64,000 nt of DNA from an uncultured Lachnospiraceae bacterium (GTDB taxonomy: Bacteria; Bacillota; Clostridia; Lachnospirales; Lachnospiraceae). Positions 34,123-43,455 of the stretch are shown one piece after another. How positions within the stretch are numbered: the stretch's first letter is position 1; each line of letters begins with the position of its first letter. Location: assembly GCA_947588675.1 (NCBI GenBank), contig CANPYY010000002.1:1-64000 (forward strand). The letters are read 5' to 3'. Below the pieces are notes generated by a model. The model was not told the DNA's origin, did not search any database, and saw only the letters and a program-made list of their open reading frames with translations. Made by a program: the position numbers and the translations under genes.

Positions 34123-34169
34123 CCATATTTTGGAAATTATTTTATAACGGGTTGCATTTTGGTTTTTTT

Positions 34170-34862
34170 CTAGTATTCTTTGATAATAGCATTTAACAAT
34201 TTTACCGAATTTTTTATAGCCTGTTTTTCAAATGTCGGATAGTCAAGGTGTGCCGAATCGTCAGCCTTATCTGATATTGCCCTTATAATCAGGAACGGTA
34301 TATTATTAAGATATGCCGCCTGAGCAATGGCTGCTCCTTCCATTTCAGTGCATAATCCTCCAAACATACCATGTATTTTTTCTTTTTTATTACCGTCTGA
34401 AACAAACTGGTCACCGCTGACAACGCGCCCGCAAAATACTTTTATATCTGCGCAGACTTCTTTGCAGCATTTTTTTGCCGTCTTTATAAGTTTATCGTCA
34501 GCTTTAAAAGAAAATGTATCCATTCTGGGTATCTGTCCCGGTTCGTATCCAAATGAAACTGCATCCATATCGTGCTGCACCGCATCATCTGAAAGGACTA
34601 TATCACCTATATCTATGCGTGCGTCAAGCGAACCTGCTATACCTGTATTTATAATCGCCTCCACCTTAAATACATCTGCAAGTATCTGGGTACATATGGC
34701 TGCATTAACCTTGCCTATTCCCGATTTTACTACCACAACCTTTCTTCCGAAAATATGTCCGCTGACAAATTCCATCGAGGCCTGTCTATATATATTTACC
34801 TCGTCCATAGCCTCTTTTATCTGTGCAACTTCTTCGTCCATTGCTCCTATTATGCCAATCAT
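34170..34862 (-). CDS. mtnN: 5'-methylthioadenosine/S-adenosylhomocysteine nucleosidase
   Basis: A 230-residue enzyme that splits adenine from methylthioadenosine and adenosylhomocysteine. It has the catalytic start MIGIIGAMDEEVA, NTGIAGSLD, TEMEGAAIAQAA and RAISDKAD. The adenine it frees is the substrate of the apt product encoded just upstream in the same operon. Confidence 0.97.
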   Translation of the reverse strand: MIGIIGAMDEEVAQIKEAMDEVNIYRQASMEFVSGHIFGRKVVVVKSGIGKVNAAICTQILADVFKVEAIINTGIAGSLDARIDIGDIVLSDDAVQHDMDAVSFGYEPGQIPRMDTFSFKADDKLIKTAKKCCKEVCADIKVFCGRVVSGDQFVSDGNKKEKIHGMFGGLCTEMEGAAIAQAAYLNNIPFLIIRAISDKADDSAHLDYPTFEKQAIKNSVKLLNAIIKEY

Positions 34863-34911
34863 TTATATCTCTCCACATTCTATAATACATTATTTACATA
34901 TTCTGATATCA

Positions 34912-35436
34912 TTATTTCCCATCATAGGAAATTACCGAGCAGACGTCATAGCCCTCAAGCCTGTCCCTGCCGTTAAGTCCGCGCAGCTCCATCAGAAATA
35001 CAATTTTGACTACCACTCCGCCAAGACTTTCAATCATTTTTATTATTGCTTCCGTAGTACCGCCAGTAGCTATAAGGTCATCTACAATCACTACCCTCTG
35101 TCCCGGTTTAATTGAATCTTTGTGCATTTCGACAACCGCCGTTCCGTATTCTAAGTCATATTCCGCTTCTATCGTTTCACATGGAAGTTTTCCTTTTTTA
35201 CGAACCATTACAAAACCTTTGTTAAGCTCATACGCAACCGGCATACCAAATACGAAACCTCTTGATTCAGGACCAACGACCACATCAAAATCCGTATCGC
35301 CAATAATTTCAAGCATACTGTCAATCGAAGCCTTTAAACCTTCCGCATCCTGAAGTACGCTGGTAATATCACGGAATATTATTCCCGCCTCAGGAAAATC
35401 AGGTATACTTCTTACATATTTTTCAACATCTCCCAT
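34912..35436 (-). CDS. apt: adenine phosphoribosyltransferase
   Basis: A 174-residue type I phosphoribosyltransferase. The PRPP loop VVIVDDLIATGGTTEA and the ESRGFVFG loop identify APRT, which converts adenine to AMP. AAGGAGG precedes the ATG. It lies between a histidine phosphatase and mtnN; the pair apt-mtnN recovers adenine from SAM by-products. Confidence 0.97.
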   Translation of the reverse strand: MGDVEKYVRSIPDFPEAGIIFRDITSVLQDAEGLKASIDSMLEIIGDTDFDVVVGPESRGFVFGMPVAYELNKGFVMVRKKGKLPCETIEAEYDLEYGTAVVEMHKDSIKPGQRVVIVDDLIATGGTTEAIIKMIESLGGVVVKIVFLMELRGLNGRDRLEGYDVCSVISYDGK

Positions 35437-35448
35437 AATAATCCTCCT

Positions 35449-36057
35449 TTAAACAAAACTATGTCTTTCTTCAATAATTTTTACATTTCCTCCGCCTGTT
35501 TCAAGAATTACGCATCCGCAGTTATCGGGTACTCCATTCTTCCAGAAATCACTGTCCGGGGTATTTTTAATACAGGCAAGCATCGCGCTTATTGCCGCAC
35601 CATGCGAACATACAAGTATGCCTGCTTTACAGGATATGCTTTTTTCAGACATCCTTTTTATAAAATTTCCTGTTCTTGCTTTAAGTTCCGCTATGGTCTC
35701 TCCTCCATAAGCCGGCTTATAACGTTCAGGATGGTTAAAAAAATTGTATATACGTTCATCTCCGTCGGTATCACACGGCCGGTATACTTTACCTTCCAGT
35801 CCGCCGAATGATATTTCAATAATGTCTTTTTCAATATTTACGGGGATTTTTCTTTCCGCCCGTATTATATCGGCAGTTTCATATGCACGTATGAGAGGAC
35901 TGGAATATATCTCGGCTATTTCCACATCTTTAAGCGCATCTTTTACTGCCTCCGCTTTACTTCTGCCGGCATCATTTAACGGAATATCCGTCCGCCCCTG
36001 CAGTTTTTTTTCAATATTCCATTCCGTCTGTCCATGCCTGATTATGTACATTATCAT
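35449..36057 (-). CDS. histidine phosphatase family protein (GpmB/CobC-like)
   Basis: A 202-residue member of the phosphoglycerate-mutase-like superfamily. It has the catalytic RHGQTEWN near the start, the second arginine in SSPLIRAYETA, Glu in EISFGGLEG and the second histidine in CSHGAAI. Members act on sugar phosphates, nucleotides or alpha-ribazole phosphate; context with apt hints at a nucleotide role but does not settle it. First gene of the gpmB-like/apt/mtnN operon. Confidence 0.9.
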   Translation of the reverse strand: MIMYIIRHGQTEWNIEKKLQGRTDIPLNDAGRSKAEAVKDALKDVEIAEIYSSPLIRAYETADIIRAERKIPVNIEKDIIEISFGGLEGKVYRPCDTDGDERIYNFFNHPERYKPAYGGETIAELKARTGNFIKRMSEKSISCKAGILVCSHGAAISAMLACIKNTPDSDFWKNGVPDNCGCVILETGGGNVKIIEERHSFV

Positions 36058-36094
36058 TTTTCATATCCTGCTTTTATATATTATATATATTTTT

Positions 36095-36123
36095 ATTATA
36101 AAACTTATTGTTTTATTTTGCAA
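36095..36123 (-). promoter_or_regulatory. promoter of the histidine phosphatase-apt-mtnN operon
   Basis: On the minus strand TTGCAA (36123-36118), a 17-base spacer and TATAAT (36100-36095), 38 bases before the start codon. Confidence 0.65.
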
Positions 36124-36141
36124 TTACAACGTTATATTCCC

Positions 36142-36170
36142 TTGAAATTTCCTGTTTCCAAGTCTATAAT
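36142..36170 (+). promoter_or_regulatory. promoter of typA
   Basis: TTGAAA (36142-36147), a 17-base spacer and TATAAT (36165-36170), divergent from the preceding promoter. Confidence 0.7.
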
Positions 36171-36222
36171 GGGTAATTGATTGTGTTTTAAAATACAAAT
36201 ATTTAATTTGGAGTGAAGATTA

Positions 36223-38052
36223 ATGCTTAAAACAAGAGATGATATAAGAAATATTGCCATTATCGCACATGTAGACCATGGAAAAACCACCTTGGTAGAC
36301 GAACTGCTGAAACAAAGCGGCGTGTTCCGCGCGGGCCAGCAGGTACAGAAACGCATCATGGATTCTGGCGATTTGGAGCGTGAGCGTGGAATTACCATAT
36401 TATCAAAAAATACCGCCGTTTTTTATGACAATATAAAAATAAATATTATTGATACGCCGGGCCATGCTGATTTCGGCGGTGAAGTAGAACGTGTACTTAA
36501 AATGGTAAACGGCGTTGTTCTTGTAGTAGACGCATACGAAGGAGTCATGCCCCAGACCAAATTTGTCCTGAAAAAAGCTCTGGAACTTTCACTCCCTGTT
36601 ATAGCCTGCATTAATAAAATTGACAGACCCGATGCACGGCCTGACGAAGTCGTAGACGAAGTTCTTGAACTTTTCATCGACCTTGACGCAAACGAAGAAC
36701 AGCTTGACTGTCCTTTTATATTTGCATCTGCCAAAGGCGGTTACGCTTCAGTTGATTATAAAGAGTCTAAAGATGATATGACCGACCTGTTCCGCGCAAT
36801 TATAGACTATATACCGGCTCCGCAGGGCGACCCCGAAGCCGAAACACAAATACTTATAAGCACAATTGATTATAACGAATATGTAGGACGTATAGGAATC
36901 GGAAAAGTCGATAACGGAACAATCAGGATAAATCAGGAAGCAGTCATTGCAAATGCGCATAATCCCGATAGGCTGGAACGTGTAAAGATAAATAAATTAT
37001 ATGAATTTGACGGGTTAAAACGTATCGAAGTAGATGAAGCTACTATCGGCTCAATCGTCGCCGTATCAGGAATAGCCGACCTTCATATAGGCGATACGAT
37101 ATGCTCGCCCGACTCTCCTGACCCTATTCCTTTCCAGAAAATATCCGAACCTACAATATCAATGGATTTTATTGTAAACGACAGTCCGTTTGCAGGACAG
37201 GAGGGAAAATATATTACTTCAAGGCATCTGCGTGACAGGCTTTTTAAAATGCTTAATACGGACGTAAGCCTGCGCGTAGAAGAAACTGAGTCTACAGAAG
37301 TATTTAAAGTATCGGGGCGCGGAGAACTCCATCTGTCAGTGCTTATAGAAAATATGCGCAGAGAGGGATATGAATTTGCAGTAAGCAAAGCGGAAGTACT
37401 TTACAAAAAGGACGAAAAAGGAAAACTTCTTGAACCTATAGAACGCGCATACATCGATATACCTGATGAATTTCAGGGTACAGTAATAGAAAAGCTCAGT
37501 ACAAGAAAAGGCGAATTGCAGCAAATGACTCCGCTTGGCGCAGGATATACAAGGCTTGAATTTCTTATACCTTCACGCGGACTTATAGGCTACCGGGGAG
37601 AATTTCTCACGGATACGAAAGGAAACGGCGTAATAAATACAATATTTGAAGATTACATGCCATATAAGGGTGATATTTCTTATAGAAAATTCGGCTCTCT
37701 CATAGCTTTTGAAACCGGCGAAGCAATTACCTACGGCCTTTTCAATGCGCAGGAACGCGGAACCCTGTTTATAGGACCCGGCGAAAAAGTATATGGCGGA
37801 ATGATAGTCGGAGAAAATGCAAAAACCGACGATATTGAAGTAAACGTATGTAAGAAAAAACAGTTGACCAACACAAGAGCGGCAGGCTCAGATGACGCCC
37901 TTAGACTTACGCCGCCTAAAAAACTGAGCCTCGAACAGGCGCTTGATTATATAGATACGGATGAACTTCTTGAAGTCACTCCGTCTTCGCTTCGTATAAG
38001 GAAAAAGATACTTGACCCTACACTTCGATTCAGGTCAAAGAAAAACAAATAG
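36223..38052 (+). CDS. typA: ribosome-associated translational GTPase TypA/BipA
   Basis: A 609-residue GTPase (607 in E. coli) that binds the ribosome and helps 50S assembly and stress adaptation. G motifs are AHVDHGKTT, DTPGHADFG and NKIDRPDARP; the TypA-specific C-terminal domain with SRGLIGYRGEFLTDT is complete. GGAGTGAAG precedes the ATG. Its last 23 bases overlap the end of the convergent sugar-transferase gene. Confidence 0.98.
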   Translation: MLKTRDDIRNIAIIAHVDHGKTTLVDELLKQSGVFRAGQQVQKRIMDSGDLERERGITILSKNTAVFYDNIKINIIDTPGHADFGGEVERVLKMVNGVVLVVDAYEGVMPQTKFVLKKALELSLPVIACINKIDRPDARPDEVVDEVLELFIDLDANEEQLDCPFIFASAKGGYASVDYKESKDDMTDLFRAIIDYIPAPQGDPEAETQILISTIDYNEYVGRIGIGKVDNGTIRINQEAVIANAHNPDRLERVKINKLYEFDGLKRIEVDEATIGSIVAVSGIADLHIGDTICSPDSPDPIPFQKISEPTISMDFIVNDSPFAGQEGKYITSRHLRDRLFKMLNTDVSLRVEETESTEVFKVSGRGELHLSVLIENMRREGYEFAVSKAEVLYKKDEKGKLLEPIERAYIDIPDEFQGTVIEKLSTRKGELQQMTPLGAGYTRLEFLIPSRGLIGYRGEFLTDTKGNGVINTIFEDYMPYKGDISYRKFGSLIAFETGEAITYGLFNAQERGTLFIGPGEKVYGGMIVGENAKTDDIEVNVCKKKQLTNTRAAGSDDALRLTPPKKLSLEQALDYIDTDELLEVTPSSLRIRKKILDPTLRFRSKKNK

Positions 38053-38716
38053 TTTTAACGATAGTAATTATATCGGTTATGCAGTTGAATCTTCTAAGGC
38101 TTTTAAGATTATACCGCATCTTTGCAGGAAGTATTTTCTTTACATAAACCTCATCAGCATCAGAAGCATTACTAAGAAGCTCTGCCTCGTCTTTATATTT
38201 TATACTTGCTTCTGATGTTATTCCTGCAGGCATAAGAAGCGTCGCCATCATCTCAGGCGAATAACAGTCTACATATTTTCTCACTTCAGGCCTTGTCCCT
38301 ACAAAACTCATATCTCCCTTTAAAACATTTATAAGCTGAGGCAGTTCATCAAGCCTGTATTTTCTGAGTACCTCTCCTGTCTTTGTAACCCTTGCATCCG
38401 AAGATACGGTTACCTGTGTTCCCATCTTGGGCGCATCCTCTACCATGCTCCTGAATTTATATATGGTAAAATCCCTGTCAAATGACGTAACCCTGGTCTG
38501 TTTAAATATTATTTTACCGGGCGAATCTTTCTTAATAAGCACCGCAATAATTATGAATGCAGGAGAAAGAAATACCAGAAGTACCAACGCCATTATAATA
38601 TCAAATATTCTTTTTAAGATAAGGCTCATCTTCTTTTTTACAAGAATATTGTAATATTTACGCACTCTTTCATTTTTCATGCTTTCAGGAAGGTCTTCCC
38701 ACTCAGGCATAATCAT
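38030..38716 (-). CDS. undecaprenyl-phosphate sugar phosphotransferase (PglC/WcaJ-type core)
   Basis: A 228-residue bacterial sugar transferase. It has one N-terminal hydrophobic hairpin (FDIIMALVLLVFLSPAFIII) and then the catalytic core: KDSPGKIIFKQTRV, FTIYKFRSMVEDAP, KYRLDELPQLINVLKGDMS and FVGTRPEVRKY. It lacks the multi-helix N-terminus of WbaP or WcaJ and matches monotopic PglC in size. It transfers a phospho-sugar to undecaprenyl phosphate and so starts polymer synthesis. Its start overlaps the aminotransferase stop (ATGA); its end overlaps typA by 23 bases. Confidence 0.92.
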   Translation of the reverse strand: MIMPEWEDLPESMKNERVRKYYNILVKKKMSLILKRIFDIIMALVLLVFLSPAFIIIAVLIKKDSPGKIIFKQTRVTSFDRDFTIYKFRSMVEDAPKMGTQVTVSSDARVTKTGEVLRKYRLDELPQLINVLKGDMSFVGTRPEVRKYVDCYSPEMMATLLMPAGITSEASIKYKDEAELLSNASDADEVYVKKILPAKMRYNLKSLRRFNCITDIITIVKTICFSLT

Positions 38717-39909
38717 ACATATATCTCCTTAAAACTCTTTATAATATAATTTATCTGTTCATCAGTAAGCTTTGTATGCAAAGGAAGCGTAACTTCATTT
38801 TTGTATACGTCCATAGCATTCGGATAATCCTCTTTTTTAAAGCCAAGCATTTTATATGCAGTAAGTAACGGCAGCGGTTTGTAATGTACATTAAGCGGTA
38901 TTCCCTTTTCAGCCATAGCCGCAATAAAATCATTACAGAACTGCCGGTCTTTGCCGTTAAGCCTGACAGGATACAGATGCATACTTGAAACACTGTCATC
39001 CTTTATATGCTGCGGAAGCTGCACATCACAGTCCCTCAGGCCTTCATTATACATTTCAACTATCTGCCTGCGCCTTTTAAGCAAATCCTCATATCTTTCA
39101 ATCTGAGCAAGTCCTATCGCCGCCATTATGTCTGTCATATTGCATTTGTAATATGCTCCCTTAATATCATATTCCCAGCTTCCAAGTCTTGTTTTAGCCA
39201 GCGCATCCTTTGACTGACCGTGAAGCGATAAAAGCTGATACATCTGATAAAGTTTATCATTATCGAGGTCTTCCCTGTTTCTCCATACTATGGCACCGCC
39301 TTCAGCCGTAGTCAGGTTTTTTACCGCATGAAAAGAAAAAGAGGTAAAATCAGCAACTTCCCCGCTTCTTTTCCCATGATATGAAGCTCCAAGCCCATGC
39401 GCTGAATCTGCAAGGACGATTACCCTGTCAAACAGTTTCTGCATATCGGTATCCGGTCTGTAAAGATGCTTTTTTTCCTCAAGCGCAGCAAATATTTTAT
39501 CATAATCGCACATTATCCCCGCTATATCCACAGGAATTATAACCTTTGTCCTATCGGTAATTGCATCTGCAATTTTATCATAATCAATCTCATATGAATC
39601 TTTTCCGGTATCCACCAGAACAGGAGTTGCCCCCACGTGGCATATTACACTGCATGTTGCCGTATAAGTATACGCCGAAGTAATGACTTCATCTCCCGTT
39701 CCTACTCCCAAAGCACGTAAAGTCATCTCCATACATGAGGTGGCGGAATTTAAACATACGCATTTTTCAGTATTGCAATATTGGGAAAGCAGTCTTTCCA
39801 GCCGCTTCGTACGCGGTCCGGTAGTAATCCAGCCGCTTTTTAATGCGCTTACCACCTCGTTTATTTCCATTTCACCTATATCGGGCGGTGAAAATTCTAT
39901 TTTTTCCAT
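38713..39909 (-). CDS. DegT/DnrJ/EryC1/StrS-type sugar aminotransferase
   Basis: A 398-residue PLP enzyme. The Schiff-base lysine is Lys197 in FSFHAVKNLTTAEGG, the pyridine-binding aspartate is Asp168 in VLADSAHGLGA, and residues 72-82 hold GDEVITSAYTY. It is PglE-like and probably aminates a UDP-4-keto-6-deoxy sugar made by the dehydratase encoded just upstream (13-base overlap). The phospho-sugar transferase follows with an ATGA overlap. No acetyltransferase (PglD) lies nearby. Confidence 0.92.
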   Translation of the reverse strand: MEKIEFSPPDIGEMEINEVVSALKSGWITTGPRTKRLERLLSQYCNTEKCVCLNSATSCMEMTLRALGVGTGDEVITSAYTYTATCSVICHVGATPVLVDTGKDSYEIDYDKIADAITDRTKVIIPVDIAGIMCDYDKIFAALEEKKHLYRPDTDMQKLFDRVIVLADSAHGLGASYHGKRSGEVADFTSFSFHAVKNLTTAEGGAIVWRNREDLDNDKLYQMYQLLSLHGQSKDALAKTRLGSWEYDIKGAYYKCNMTDIMAAIGLAQIERYEDLLKRRRQIVEMYNEGLRDCDVQLPQHIKDDSVSSMHLYPVRLNGKDRQFCNDFIAAMAEKGIPLNVHYKPLPLLTAYKMLGFKKEDYPNAMDVYKNEVTLPLHTKLTDEQINYIIKSFKEIYV

Positions 39910-41885
39910 AAAATACCTCCATCGCTTTGCAAGTCTGATATCCCCGGAAGATTTTTGCGAATCACTTCCCTGTCGCCAATCCTTTTAAACTGTTTTTTAC
40001 AAATATCCCTGTCGCGTATCTTATCTTCTTCCTTTTCCTTATAAGTCGGAACAATAGATTCAACTACACTTTTTATATCTTCAGATTCGCTGTAAGCGTA
40101 GTCGTACAATTCCTCAAGTTTTACAAAAAATTCTTCCTCGTCAAATAATATAGGCTTTCCTATATGGATAAGTGAATTTCCTGTATCCGTAAGGCCTTCT
40201 TCTCCCATGAGCATTTCTTCATAAAGTTTTTCTCCCGGCCTTAGTCCGGTAATTTTTATCTCAATATCCTCATCGGGTTTATATCCTGACAGCCTTATAA
40301 GGTTTCTTGCAAGGTCGATGATTTTTACCGGCTCTCCCATATCAAGTACAAATATTTCTCCGCCTTTTGCATATGCTCCCGCCTGAAGCACTAAAGATAC
40401 CGCTTCTTCAATTGTCATAAAATACCTTATTATATCCGGGTGAGTAACCGTCACGGGACCTCCTGCTTCAATCTGTTTACGAAACAGCGGTATCACGCTT
40501 CCATTGCTTCCAAGCACATTTCCGAAACGTACTGCGACAAACTCAGTATCCGAGTGTTTATTAAACGCCTGTACTATCATTTCGCATATACGTTTTGACG
40601 CTCCCATTATATTTGTCGGATTTACCGCCTTATCGGTAGATATAAGTACAAATTTCCCTGTATTATGTTTATGTGCTGCAAGCGCGGTCTTATATGTTCC
40701 GAACACATTATTTTTAATTGCCTCCGTCGGACTGTCCTCCATAAGCGGCACATGCTTATGCGCGGCAGCATGGTATACTATATCCGGTCTGTATTTACCA
40801 AAAATACTATCCATTCTTTCAGTATTCCTTACCGACGCAATTAATATTACAAGATCAAGCTCGGGATAATCATGTTTAAGCTCCTGTTGTATGTCATACG
40901 CATTATTTTCATATATATCTACAATTATGAGCTGCTTTGGCGAATGCGCGGCTATCTGCCTGCAAAGTTCACTTCCTATCGAGCCTCCGCCGCCCGTAAC
41001 AAGAACAACCTTATTACAGACATAATTCATTATTGATTCCATATCAACCTTTACCGGTTCACGCCCAAGCAAATCTTCTATCTGAACATTCCTCAACTTA
41101 TCAAGAGTTGCTTCTCCGTTTACAAGCTGATACATTCCCGGAAGTATTTTAAGCTCTCCATGTACATTCTTACATATTTCCACCAGTTCGCTGATTGTCT
41201 TTTTAGAAGCCGTAGGAATCGCTATTATAATTTCATTTATCGAATATTTCTTCGCTGCGGAAAGTATTTTTTCCCTTCCGCCTATAACTTTGACTCCGTG
41301 TATATAGGTGCTGTGTTTAGATTTGTCGTCATCAATAAAACATTTAATCCTAGCATCCAGATGCCGGCTCATAACAATCTCGTTCATAAGCATATTGCCG
41401 GCTTCGCCAGCCCCGATAATCATCGTACTTCTCGTTTCTATATCATGATTGCACACACTGAAGAAATATCTTACAATACGGTACGAAAAACGTATTATCA
41501 GGGTAAACATCAAAAGCAGCAGCGTATATATCATCACATAGCTTTTAGTAAAATACCTGTAGTATAAAAACAGCGATGAAATATGAATCATTGATGATAT
41601 TATACATGCCAGAAAGATATTTATCATTTCACGTACGCTTGCATATCTCCATAAACTGTGGTACAGCCTGAGTACAAAAAAAATCAATATTGTAATAACA
41701 GTATTAAACACGCACATATTATTTACTGTAGCAAGACATTCAGGCTCTATTGAAGACCACTTCAGCTCAAATCTTATTAACAGCGCAAGATATGAACTTA
41801 TATTAATACTTATTATATCAAGAGATATGAGCATTATACGGAAAACCAAGGATAATTTTCCGTCTTTTATCCATCTTATCAGCAA
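39897..41885 (-). CDS. membrane UDP-sugar 4,6-dehydratase (PglF/WbpM/CapD-type)
   Basis: A 662-residue protein. About four transmembrane helices (residues 12-130), a first Rossmann domain with IIGAGEAGNMLMNEI, then the short-chain dehydrogenase domain with VTGGGGSIGSELC near residue 297. The active-site region reads STDKAVNPTNIMGASKR, with Met in place of the usual Tyr as in WbpM and PglF. These enzymes make UDP-2-acetamido-4-keto-trideoxyhexose from UDP-GlcNAc. The next two genes supply the aminotransferase and phospho-sugar transferase of the same route. Confidence 0.93.
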   Translation of the reverse strand: MLIRWIKDGKLSLVFRIMLISLDIISINISSYLALLIRFELKWSSIEPECLATVNNMCVFNTVITILIFFVLRLYHSLWRYASVREMINIFLACIISSMIHISSLFLYYRYFTKSYVMIYTLLLLMFTLIIRFSYRIVRYFFSVCNHDIETRSTMIIGAGEAGNMLMNEIVMSRHLDARIKCFIDDDKSKHSTYIHGVKVIGGREKILSAAKKYSINEIIIAIPTASKKTISELVEICKNVHGELKILPGMYQLVNGEATLDKLRNVQIEDLLGREPVKVDMESIMNYVCNKVVLVTGGGGSIGSELCRQIAAHSPKQLIIVDIYENNAYDIQQELKHDYPELDLVILIASVRNTERMDSIFGKYRPDIVYHAAAHKHVPLMEDSPTEAIKNNVFGTYKTALAAHKHNTGKFVLISTDKAVNPTNIMGASKRICEMIVQAFNKHSDTEFVAVRFGNVLGSNGSVIPLFRKQIEAGGPVTVTHPDIIRYFMTIEEAVSLVLQAGAYAKGGEIFVLDMGEPVKIIDLARNLIRLSGYKPDEDIEIKITGLRPGEKLYEEMLMGEEGLTDTGNSLIHIGKPILFDEEEFFVKLEELYDYAYSESEDIKSVVESIVPTYKEKEEDKIRDRDICKKQFKRIGDREVIRKNLPGISDLQSDGGILWKK

Positions 41886-41899
41886 TATAAATACCCCCG

Positions 41900-43396
41900 C
41901 TAATTACCTTTATCTTTATCCTTATCGTTCTTTTCTGATTTATCCTTTTTATCTGACTTTAACTTACCGCCGTCTAAAATTGTCTGTATATTATCATGTA
42001 CATTTTTGATACTGTTTTCGTCAGGATACATTACATATGATCTCTGTGAAGGCATCGAGTAAGTGTACGTCTTACCACCCGTACCCATAGCGCTTACGGA
42101 TTCAATGTTCCAATCCGGCGTTTCATCCATCTGGAATTTGACATACTTGGTTATTTTCTTTGTTTTCATATTCGTTTCAAACGAGTCTTCGAGGCTTTTC
42201 ATAAGTTTTGAAAATTTGGTGATTATCTTAGGTGAAGTCGCCTTATCAAAAATCGCCGCAACCATATGCTGATGGTTTATTCCCCTTTGATTATCTCCTG
42301 CCCCAAAGTGATGTCTTTCACGACAGAACGCAAGCGCCTCTGCGCCGTTCACATTATTATATCCCTTTACAAAACTCGGACCCCAGTCAGAAGTAAACGT
42401 ATAATCTGAATATACCTTTACTCCGCCCAGCGCATCTACTATATTTTTAAGTCCGGAAAAATTGACCCTGACATAATAATCTATATCTATATCATAGAGC
42501 ATTTCAAGAGTTTTAATGGATACATCTACGCCATATATTCCTGCATGCGTAAGTTTATCTCCCATTCCTTTTGATATTGACAATGGAACATAATAATCCC
42601 TTGGAGTATTTACAAGCAATATCTGAGCCGTTTCAGGGTTAATTACCGCAATTATATTTACGTCGCTCCGGCTTGTCTTGGATAACGAGCCATAGACGTC
42701 TATTCCGCTCAGATATACTATGAACGGCTTTTTGACAGATTCCATTTCATCCTCGTCATTATCTTCTTCAACTTCAACGACAGTTTCAATCTGATGCTGT
42801 CCGAGTACCCTTGTCTGGGTATCAAATTCATCATACTTTTCTTTTATCGTTTCCCTGTACGCCTCGTTAAATATTATTACTCCCACGGTTTTATTATAAA
42901 GCGAATCGACAAGCGAAACCATATCGTTGTACTCTGTTACATTAATTGTTTTCCCAACGTCAGTCTGTATTGAATTTATCATTGAGTCGGTATATTCCCT
43001 TCCTATTTCGGAAATTATGCCGAAATTGTAATCAACCGCATCATCAATAGTCTGCGCCGCGTCGTCCGCCATAACTATTACCGACATTTCATCTACTTTT
43101 ATATTGGCCTCCGCCATATTATTAATAGCCATATATCCCTGCCACAGATACGCTGCTCCCAGAATCATCACAACGCAGAAAATTCCCGACAGGACACGCC
43201 CCAGCACATACAGCCTGGTCGACATCTGACTGAAAAAGGTATAAAGCATTATAAATATCAGCACCAAAACAACTATCATAAGATATTTTAACGGAAACAT
43301 GTCCACATATAATGCAAGGCCTATAAATCCCATCGTCAATAAAAACTGAACTATAATAAATACAAGCCCTATTTTTTTACCCAATAACTGTTTCAT
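41900..43396 (-). CDS. LytR-CpsA-Psr (LCP) family polymer ligase
   Basis: A 498-residue protein from ATG 43396 (GGAGGAG six bases ahead). Three N-terminal helices (residues 5-85) and a ~115-residue region precede the LCP domain (about 225-430), with VNTPRDYYVPLS, DYYVRVNFSGLKNIVDALGG and CRERHHFGAGDNQRG, the arginine-rich pyrophosphate-binding motifs. The last 25 residues are Lys/Asp-rich. LCP enzymes attach undecaprenyl-linked polymers to peptidoglycan, which fits its place between the glycerophosphotransferases and sugar genes. Confidence 0.94.
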   Translation of the reverse strand: MKQLLGKKIGLVFIIVQFLLTMGFIGLALYVDMFPLKYLMIVVLVLIFIMLYTFFSQMSTRLYVLGRVLSGIFCVVMILGAAYLWQGYMAINNMAEANIKVDEMSVIVMADDAAQTIDDAVDYNFGIISEIGREYTDSMINSIQTDVGKTINVTEYNDMVSLVDSLYNKTVGVIIFNEAYRETIKEKYDEFDTQTRVLGQHQIETVVEVEEDNDEDEMESVKKPFIVYLSGIDVYGSLSKTSRSDVNIIAVINPETAQILLVNTPRDYYVPLSISKGMGDKLTHAGIYGVDVSIKTLEMLYDIDIDYYVRVNFSGLKNIVDALGGVKVYSDYTFTSDWGPSFVKGYNNVNGAEALAFCRERHHFGAGDNQRGINHQHMVAAIFDKATSPKIITKFSKLMKSLEDSFETNMKTKKITKYVKFQMDETPDWNIESVSAMGTGGKTYTYSMPSQRSYVMYPDENSIKNVHDNIQTILDGGKLKSDKKDKSEKNDKDKDKGN

Positions 43397-43455
43397 AAGT
43401 ATCTCCTCCAAATTATCTTCCATATTATATAACAACTGTAGAAAAATGTCTATTA

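Noticed and set aside
34327..35115. Plus-strand frame of 262 codons across mtnN and apt
   Set aside because: Both genes beneath it are unmistakable on the minus strand; the frame has no ribosome site and a Ser/Thr/Ile-rich antisense composition.
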